Source of the DNA: PALSA-600 sp037142875
Lineage (GTDB): Bacteria > Actinomycetota > Thermoleophilia > Gaiellales > Gaiellaceae
Length of the DNA stretch: 64,000 bases
Assembly (NCBI GenBank): GCA_037142875.1
Contig: JBAWZV010000005.1
Location: 1 to 64,000, forward strand
Reading direction: 5' to 3'
In this document: positions 58,643 through 64,000 of the stretch, in pieces
Position numbering within the stretch: position 1 is the stretch's first letter
How the letters are laid out: each line of letters begins with the position of its first letter
Program-made: the position numbers and the translations under genes
Notes under the pieces: generated by a model
What the model was told of the DNA's origin: nothing
The model's database searches: none
The model's input: only the letters and a program-made list of their open reading frames with translations

Positions 58643-60729
58643 GAGGAGTAGGTGAAGCGGAGGAAGTGAGTTCCGAGCCGGCGCATGTCGGTGCTGCCCG
58701 GCACGATGAGCGACGGGATCGCCGTGCGGGCGACGTCGTAGGTGACCGTGCAGGTCGATCCTTCGGGATGGAGCGGCACGGTCAGGGTCGGCTCCTCGCC
58801 CGGGCCAAAGCTGACGCTCCCGACGGCCGTCGTCCCCTCGGTCGCACGCACCACCTGTTCCTGCGGAAAGAGCGTCGGGTCGCTGTGGAGCACAACGCTC
58901 AGCTTGCCGCCGGTGCAGGCTCGGCGCGTGTAGACGACCGAGTCACCCGACCACGTCCCACCCCGGTACACGCCGGTCACGTCCGTGAGAACGCTCACGT
59001 AGCCGCCCACCCGGTAGAGACGCAGCCCGAGTGTTGGGCTAGACGCAACGAGCGTCCCCGCAACGTCGAGCCATCCGTCTGTGAGCACGTAGTCAGCCGT
59101 GATCGGATCTGAGTGAGGACAGCCGTCGCAGGCCGTCGGTGCGAGCGTCCCATCGGGGAGCGGACTGGCTGGCCGCTCGGCCAGCAGCCCCGGTGAGGGA
59201 TCGCCGCCGACGTCGTAGACAGTGTCGAAGCTGCGGTTGAAGAACTCGTTCTCCCAGATCACATACGGGCTCGGGCGTCCCGACCACAGGAAGGTAACGG
59301 AGGCGTCGCGGCCGACGGCCCGATCGAGCCAGTCACGGCGCTCAACCCCGATGCCAGCGGCGCGAGCGTCGAGCGCGGTCTGGCGCAGCCCGTGTCGGCC
59401 GGTGTCGACAACCGCGGCGGTCGCCACGAAGTAGAGCCCGACGAGCGCGACGAGGAGCGGCGCCGCCCGACGAGGTAGCAACACGAACGCGGCGGCAGCC
59501 AGGAGCGACGCGCCGAGCGCGACGAGGCGAAGGGCGCCGAACGAGATGCCACGGTCGTGCACCCACCACCACGGCAGCAGCGCGAAGGTGTCGGAGACCG
59601 CCGGTCGGCCGACGAAGCGGCTGTACGGGATCAGCACCGGAAGCGCGCCGGCGACCAGCGCGGCCAGGAGCAGCGGGCGTCGTCGGCGCGTCACGATGCC
59701 GCTCCCGAGCAGGCCGCAGAGGGCGACGAGGGCGAGCGGTGTGACGTAGAACATCGTCCGCTCCTCGATCCGATCGACCGAGGGCTGTGAGGCAAAGGTT
59801 GCGACCTCTGCCACGACCGACGCGGTCAGCACGAACGACCCGACGGCGAATGCGGAGACGGCGTGCGCTCCCTCCCGTGGCGCGAGCCACACTGCGAGCA
59901 GAGCGGCAAACGGCACGACCCCGACGTAGAGGTCGAGTTCGGCCACGTGGTAGACGAGAAAGTGCGATACGGCCGACAGCGAGTAGCTGCTGTCGAGCGC
60001 GGCGCGGTAGGCGCCGAGCAGCGTGAGCGGTGAGCGGCCGCGCGCGACGGTCATCACGAGCGCACCGGCGACCCCGAGACCCAGAAGCCCGTAGAGCGTC
60101 CGAAACGGCCAGAGGCCCTTCGGGCCCGTCCTCTCCACGGCCACGAGGAGCACCGGCGCAGCGGCAGCGGCTGCGACGAAGACGACCGCCTGCGGTCTCG
60201 TCGCGTAGGCGACCCCGCAGAGCAGGAGCAGCCCGAGCTGACCGAGCGCCGTCGGCCGGTCGAGCACCCGAACAAGCGACCACGCAACAAGCAGGAACGT
60301 GGGATAGAAGGCGTTCTCGGTCATCAACGTGCCGGTGTAGAGCATTGATGGCACCGCGACGGTGAGCAGCGCAACGGCGAGCGAGGCGCGCACGGTGACG
60401 ACCCGGCGCGCGAGCAGATAGGCGGGCACGGCGGCGATCGACATCAGCGCCGCGTTGATGACCTTCGCCGCAGCGTAGGCGTCGGGGATCGACGGGAAGA
60501 GCCGCCAGGCCGGTGCGATCAGCGCCGGATAGACGACGCCGTAGGCGTGGCTTGGGCGTTCACGGATCAGGAAGTTCCCGCCGGCAGCGAACGACTTTGC
60601 GAGCTCCGAGTAGGTGATCTCGTCGACCATGATCCACGGCACGACGATCCGCTGCGCCACGACGGCCCAGACTGACGCCGAGAGGACGACGATCCCGGCG
60701 AGCCAGAGTCTCGCCGACCGAACGCTCAC
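58639..60729 (-). CDS. Large GT-C-like membrane glycosyltransferase
   Basis: The 696-residue protein has about 11-12 helices and a C-terminal beta-rich domain of about 120 residues. The acidic pair after helix 1 is in IMVDEITYSELAKSF (about 33-47), and a further loop contains AYGVVYPALIAPAW (about 62-75). The tail (GPGEEPTLTVPLHPEGSTC and MRRLGTHFLRFTYSS) probably folds outside the cell. It is similar in plan to the 52815 protein. It overlaps the GT genes on each side by 4 bp. Confidence 0.78.
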   Translation of the reverse strand: MSVRSARLWLAGIVVLSASVWAVVAQRIVVPWIMVDEITYSELAKSFAAGGNFLIRERPSHAYGVVYPALIAPAWRLFPSIPDAYAAAKVINAALMSIAAVPAYLLARRVVTVRASLAVALLTVAVPSMLYTGTLMTENAFYPTFLLVAWSLVRVLDRPTALGQLGLLLLCGVAYATRPQAVVFVAAAAAAPVLLVAVERTGPKGLWPFRTLYGLLGLGVAGALVMTVARGRSPLTLLGAYRAALDSSYSLSAVSHFLVYHVAELDLYVGVVPFAALLAVWLAPREGAHAVSAFAVGSFVLTASVVAEVATFASQPSVDRIEERTMFYVTPLALVALCGLLGSGIVTRRRRPLLLAALVAGALPVLIPYSRFVGRPAVSDTFALLPWWWVHDRGISFGALRLVALGASLLAAAAFVLLPRRAAPLLVALVGLYFVATAAVVDTGRHGLRQTALDARAAGIGVERRDWLDRAVGRDASVTFLWSGRPSPYVIWENEFFNRSFDTVYDVGGDPSPGLLAERPASPLPDGTLAPTACDGCPHSDPITADYVLTDGWLDVAGTLVASSPTLGLRLYRVGGYVSVLTDVTGVYRGGTWSGDSVVYTRRACTGGKLSVVLHSDPTLFPQEQVVRATEGTTAVGSVSFGPGEEPTLTVPLHPEGSTCTVTYDVARTAIPSLIVPGSTDMRRLGTHFLRFTYSS

Positions 60730-61937
60730 ACGAGACCCGCCCCGCGAGCCTGCCGGAAGAGCTCCGAGGTGTCCTCAAGGCCAACCTCGGAGGCGGCCTC
60801 GGAGATGCGCCAGAGCACCTGGTCGGCGACGGCATCGCCGCCGGCGGCCATCTCGAGCGCGGCCGCGTAGGCGTCGGCGACGTGCCGGAGGTCGTGCTCG
60901 CTGCGCACGTAGTGCTGCGCCGAGGCTCCCAGAGTCGCCGCGTGGTCGGCCGCGAGCTCGAGCGCGCCCGCGATGGTCGCGGACTCGTGCCGGTCGACCG
61001 GAATCTTGAGCGCAACGTTGTCGGGGATCTCGGAGAACCAGCCGACATCCGACACGAGCATCGCCTTGCCGAGCGACAGCCCGCGGATCACCGAGCCGGA
61101 CGTCTCACCCATCGTCGGCGAGCGGAGGTTGACGAGGACGTCGCAGGCCGCCATGAGCGACCAGAGCTGATCCTCGGGCACGTAGTCGTGGCGGATCAGC
61201 GACTCGCCGCGGATGCCCAGGCGCTCGAGCCGCCGGTCGAGATCGAACCGCTCGGCGGCGGCCCCGACGAGCAGCAGCCTGGCACCTGGCCGCCGCTCGA
61301 GCAGCATGGCAAACGCTTCGAGCAGCGCGGGGATGCGCTTGTTCATGTTGAGGTAGCCGAAGCATCCGATCAGCGGCTCGCCGGTCACAGCGGCAGGCTC
61401 CACGGGCTCGATCGGCCAGGCCGGATGCGGGATCTTCCAGAGCGGGCCTGCGTAGCCCGCCTCGCGCGCCTTGCGGGCGACGTAGGAGGAGTGGACGATC
61501 AGCCCCTCCGCGAGATCCAGGATCGTGCCGGTGAGCGGGTAGCGCTCGGGCTGGGTCTCCCACAGCAGCGGCAGCAGGTTGTCGAGCACGCCTAGCCCGA
61601 GCAGGCGGCCGGCGACGCCGGAGTCGCGCTCCATCGCATCGAGGTAGCCGCGGCCGTTCCCCCGGCCAATCGTCAGCCCGGCGACGAGGTGGTGCAGCAC
61701 CGCCTCGTGAAGCACGACAACGCCGGGCCGCTTCTCGAGCGCGTCGACGATCCAGCCGTGGAAGACCGGCTCGTTGCCGACGTGGTAGAGCGCAACGTCG
61801 GCGTCGGGAGCCTTCTTGCCGGGCTGCGCAACGACCACGTCGGCTACGCGCTCCCGCAGCGCCGGCAGCAGGAGCGCCGAGTAGTCGGCGATCCCCGACC
61901 GGTCAGGCGGCATCGGCGAGTAGTAGGCGACCTTCAT
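60726..61937 (-). CDS. Family 4 glycosyltransferase
   Basis: The 403-residue enzyme begins MKVAYYSPMPPDRSGIADYS. Its first half lacks membrane segments, and LLIGCFGYLNMNKR-type strand plus LVGAAAERFDLDRRLERLG follow; the donor region has NLRSPTMGETSGSVIRGLSLGKA with the EX7E-like acidic residue in GETSGSVI. The C-terminal 80 residues are helical. The ATG at 61937 was chosen because it overlaps the upstream stop in ATGA. Confidence 0.86.
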   Translation of the reverse strand: MKVAYYSPMPPDRSGIADYSALLLPALRERVADVVVAQPGKKAPDADVALYHVGNEPVFHGWIVDALEKRPGVVVLHEAVLHHLVAGLTIGRGNGRGYLDAMERDSGVAGRLLGLGVLDNLLPLLWETQPERYPLTGTILDLAEGLIVHSSYVARKAREAGYAGPLWKIPHPAWPIEPVEPAAVTGEPLIGCFGYLNMNKRIPALLEAFAMLLERRPGARLLLVGAAAERFDLDRRLERLGIRGESLIRHDYVPEDQLWSLMAACDVLVNLRSPTMGETSGSVIRGLSLGKAMLVSDVGWFSEIPDNVALKIPVDRHESATIAGALELAADHAATLGASAQHYVRSEHDLRHVADAYAAALEMAAGGDAVADQVLWRISEAASEVGLEDTSELFRQARGAGLV

Positions 61938-62953
61938 GCCAGCAACGCGTCGATACACGCGTCCCAGGTGATCCGAGCTGCGATGGACTTGCCCGCCTCG
62001 CCGAGCCGCTTGGACATGCCGAGGTCGCCGATCAGGAGCGAGCAGGCCCGTGCGATCTCGCCGGCGTCAGGCGCGACGACACAGCCCGTCTGACCGTCGG
62101 AGACGACCTCGAGCGGCCCACCCGCGTCATGCGTGGTGATGACGGGCTTTCCCGACAGGAACGCCTCGTAGGGCACGATGCCGTAGTCCTCGTCGACCGG
62201 CGCGTAGAACACGGCACGGCAGCGCGCGTAGAGGTCGGTGAGCGTCTCGGCGTCGACGCGACCCGCGAACTCGACGCGGTCCTCGATCCCGGCCGCAGCC
62301 TTCTGGAGCCGCTCGCGATCGGGCCCGTCTCCCGCGATCACGATCCGGAGACTCGGCTCCGCCCTGGCGGCGTCGATCAGCATGTCGATCCGCTTCGCCC
62401 GGTCGAGCCGGTTTACGGAGAGAACGAAGTCGTCGTAGGTGTCGGTGCGAAACGCAAGCTTCTGAGGTGGCGGCGGGAGAACGGTGGCGTCGAGGCCGGA
62501 GTGCTCCTTGAGCCGACCGGCGACGTTGCCGGAGATCGTGAAGATCCGCCGGGCCTCACGTAGCGCGACGTCGTCGAAACGCTCGACGGCGAGGCGCGTC
62601 GCCCTGTCCTCGGGCGACTCGGAGAACTGGCCGAACTCGGTCCGGTCGAAGTCGTACGCCTGACGGAACTGGTGGATGAGCCAGACGACCTTGTTCGGGT
62701 GACGGATGCCGTACGACGGAAACTTCGTCCCGATCACCAGGTCGATCTGCGGCCCGTCAAGCTCGCTCAGGTCGAGCAGCCGCCAGATGAGGGCCTGGTC
62801 GAGAACACGGGCGCGCGGATGCCACTTGAACGGCACCGCCACCAGCTCGGCGTCGTGACCGCGAACGCGGAGCTCATCGACGAGCTGGTCGGCCACGAGC
62901 TCTGCGCCGCCGTAGACGAACGGCACCTGCGGCCGGCAGACCGCGATCCTCAT
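61934..62953 (-). CDS. Family 4 glycosyltransferase
   Basis: The 339-residue protein begins MRIAVCRPQVPFVYGGAELV, the GGAE motif typical of GT4 acceptor halves. The donor half has SVNRLDRAKRIDMLIDA (about 179-195) and EDYGIVPYEAFLSGKPVI (about 252-269), with the EX7E pair. It overlaps the small coiled-coil protein gene by 4 bp at its start. Its acceptor sugar is unknown. Confidence 0.89.
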   Translation of the reverse strand: MRIAVCRPQVPFVYGGAELVADQLVDELRVRGHDAELVAVPFKWHPRARVLDQALIWRLLDLSELDGPQIDLVIGTKFPSYGIRHPNKVVWLIHQFRQAYDFDRTEFGQFSESPEDRATRLAVERFDDVALREARRIFTISGNVAGRLKEHSGLDATVLPPPPQKLAFRTDTYDDFVLSVNRLDRAKRIDMLIDAARAEPSLRIVIAGDGPDRERLQKAAAGIEDRVEFAGRVDAETLTDLYARCRAVFYAPVDEDYGIVPYEAFLSGKPVITTHDAGGPLEVVSDGQTGCVVAPDAGEIARACSLLIGDLGMSKRLGEAGKSIAARITWDACIDALLA

Positions 62954-63264
62954 CGCTCTTCGAGCCGCGCGATCCGCTCGTCGAGATCGTCGATCAGCTT
63001 GAGAAGAGCGTCGTTGTACGCCCGCTGGTCAGCCCAGGCGGGCTCGACGTACCAGCGCATGAAGCGGCGCAGGAAGAGCTTCACCGGGCCGGCCTTGCCG
63101 ACGATCGGCCGGTCAGCCGAGATCGCCCACATGCGCTCGGCCTGGTCGCGCACCGAGAGCCGGACGGCCGCCGGCGACACGTCGCCCGACCGGGGTCCGG
63201 CCGCGCGAATCTCCTCCTTCAGCCGCGCGAAGAGCGCGGCGACGTCAGTCGTCTCCTCCGGCAT
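62950..63264 (-). CDS. Small coiled-coil protein at the head of the GT operon
   Basis: The 104-residue protein has a variable acidic N-terminus, a conserved-looking core (ISADRPIVGKAGPVKLFLRR, about 48-67) and a C-terminal amphipathic helix with heptads (LIDDLDERIARLEER). Short proteins or domains of this type occur beside glycosyltransferases and methyltransferases in polysaccharide loci, perhaps as a membrane-surface scaffold. The -10 TACACT lies 7 nt before the ATG, making it the first gene of an eight-gene minus-strand operon. Confidence 0.65.
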   Translation of the reverse strand: MPEETTDVAALFARLKEEIRAAGPRSGDVSPAAVRLSVRDQAERMWAISADRPIVGKAGPVKLFLRRFMRWYVEPAWADQRAYNDALLKLIDDLDERIARLEER

Positions 63265-63271
63265 TGGGCGA

Positions 63272-63277
63272 AGTGTA
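63272..63277 (-). promoter_or_regulatory. Leaderless -10 element for the glycosyltransferase operon
   Basis: On the minus strand TACACT is followed by 7 nt and then the ATG at 63264. Confidence 0.5.
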
Positions 63278-63361
63278 AGCGGCGGTGGTTACGGCGCTGT
63301 AAGCACCGGGTACGGGATGCCATTCGCGCAGGGTTTCCGGAGCCGGAAGGGTGGTGCATTC

Positions 63362-63385
63362 CGCTCCTTGGGCGCCCAAGGAGCG
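63362..63385. repeat. 24-bp perfect palindrome
   Basis: The arms CGCTCCTTGGGC and GCCCAAGGAGCG are exact reverse complements with no loop. GCAT and ATGC flank it to extend the dyad imperfectly. It lies in the divergent region between two glycosyltransferase transcripts. It could be an operator or a bidirectional transcript-stopping element. Confidence 0.55.
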
Positions 63386-63420
63386 ATGCTCGATTCCCGT
63401 GCTCTCCGAGCTGGGGGCAG

Positions 63421-63723
63421 ATCCGCGACAGCCTTCGGAGGCTCGCGTTCTTCACGCCCTGGGTGTCGATCCCGCTCGCCGCGCTTGGCCCCGTCCTCGC
63501 CGTCCTCGCGCCGTTGATGCCCGCCCTCGGCGTCGTCGGCTGGGTGTTCTACCCGGCGGCCGTGCTCTGCGCGGTCGGACTCGCGATCTGGCTTCGCCCC
63601 AAGTACCGGCTCGCCTCTCTCGCAAGCTCGCACCTCCGCGCTCGGGCCGGGAACGTACAAGACGCCCGGGCCGAACGAGGCACAGATGACCTACCCGTCG
63701 CCGCGACGGCGTACGATCGCGGC
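63421..63723 (+). other. Open frame encoding membrane segments, in frame with the terminal glycosyltransferase
   Basis: This in-frame stretch, before the GTG at 63724, encodes LRRLAFFTPWVSIPLAALGP and a second hydrophobic segment ending AIWLRPKYRLASL. This is convincing membrane-protein sequence, not shadow sequence. In-frame starts include GTG 63463 and ATG 63517. It may be an N-terminal membrane anchor of the glycosyltransferase, or a decayed gene whose frame happens to stay open. Confidence 0.45.
63712..63717 (+). promoter_or_regulatory. Candidate leaderless -10 element for the terminal glycosyltransferase
   Basis: TACGAT is followed by 6 nt and then the GTG at 63724. Confidence 0.45.
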
Positions 63724-64000
63724 GTGATCGCGATCTCGTTGCTCACACTCGCCCCTGGGCAGCACGGCGGCAGCGAGTCTGCCACGATCGCGCTGCTCCG
63801 AACGCTCGCGCGGAGCGGGACACTTCCGTACCGCGTCCTGCTCCCGCCGACCGCGCCCGAGTTCGGGCAGGGGCTCCCCTCGGAGGTGGTGCACGAGTAC
63901 CACGCTGCCCGCACGTTGCCGCAGCGGCTCGCGGCGATGACCGCCGCCGCCGCCCGTCCGGGGCCGCTCCGCCGCCACTACACCGACGCGGACGTCGTCC
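63724..64000 (+). CDS. Family 4 glycosyltransferase, N-terminus only (runs off window)
   Basis: Ninety-two codons are visible before the window ends. The start IAISLLTLAPGQHGGSESAT contains the GGSE motif of GT4 acceptor domains, followed by LLRTLARSG. It belongs to the polysaccharide locus, transcribed away from the minus-strand operon. The GTG at 63724 has a leaderless -10 6 nt upstream, but the frame stays open upstream through two membrane-like segments, so a longer membrane-anchored form is possible. Confidence 0.75.
   Translation, partial: MIAISLLTLAPGQHGGSESATIALLRTLARSGTLPYRVLLPPTAPEFGQGLPSEVVHEYHAARTLPQRLAAMTAAAARPGPLRRHYTDADVV

Noticed and set aside
63289..63660. Minus-strand open frame of 123 codons near the right end
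   Set aside because: The translation is low-complexity charged sequence and it opposes a better membrane-protein frame.

Overview
This window is a gene-dense, high-GC stretch of a bacterial chromosome with about 64 protein genes, one tRNA-Asp, and no insertion sequence, prophage, integrase, rRNA or CRISPR array that I can see. The gene content suggests a Thermoleophilia/Gaiellales-like actinobacterium: a coenzyme F420 operon with an F420:NADPH oxidoreductase, a RpoD-type primary sigma factor, a 2-oxoacid:ferredoxin oxidoreductase pair, a bifunctional homocysteine methyltransferase/methylene-THF reductase, and many GTG starts. This placement is an inference from content and composition, not from a marker tree. 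A striking trait is that at least 16 genes have a TANNNT hexamer exactly 6-8 nt before the start codon and no Shine-Dalgarno sequence, which predicts widespread leaderless transcription. Inside operons, genes overlap by 1 or 4 bases (ATGA, GTGA, TGATG).

Layout, left half. 1-9106: start of an unknown gene with two perfect palindromes upstream, a GGDEF/HD-GYP signalling protein, an MFS exporter, cyclophilin, primary sigma factor, an SDR, the methionine/folate bifunctional enzyme, a CvpA protein and tRNA-Asp. 9225-13920: three overlapping GT-C-like membrane proteins. 14046-16670: three secreted proteins of unknown function, the outer two sharing a His-rich domain. 16787-19644: korAB. 19664-23996: a promoter, a short structured leader RNA with its own terminator, then a COG0212-type folate-ligase paralogue and a Tat-exported NMT1/THI5-like ABC importer. 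24029-27353: small exported proteins and rsgA. 27325-37697: a polyamine/4-aminobutyrate catabolism block (class III aminotransferase, two aldehyde dehydrogenases, a glutamine-synthetase-like gamma-glutamylation enzyme, a C26 hydrolase, an SDR). It is split by a three-gene ABC-2 exporter that abuts a truncated potC.

Layout, right half. 37694-41533: a zinc/manganese ABC importer in which one permease is fused to the substrate-binding lipoprotein, divergent from a Fur/Zur-family regulator with a candidate shared operator. 41530-43871: DUF952, beta-carbonic anhydrase, a GT-C-like protein and an overlooked 45-residue zinc-ribbon protein. 43900-46773: F420 operon cofC-cofD-npdG-cofE. 46835-50887: hemE followed by a Wzt-like ATPase and a small Cys-containing protein; the Wzm-like permease lies nearby. 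51007-64000: a surface-polysaccharide locus with a WecA/CapD-N fusion, two large GT-C enzymes, one GT2 and at least six GT4 glycosyltransferases, the last running off the window.

The most interesting points are the orphan leader RNA at 19700-19775, the leaderless promoters including a 20-bp divergent intergenic region between hemE and its neighbour, the fused Zn transporter, the potC scar, the WecA-CapD fusion, and three genes whose conserved N-terminus lies upstream of any ATG/GTG start or needs a rare start codon.
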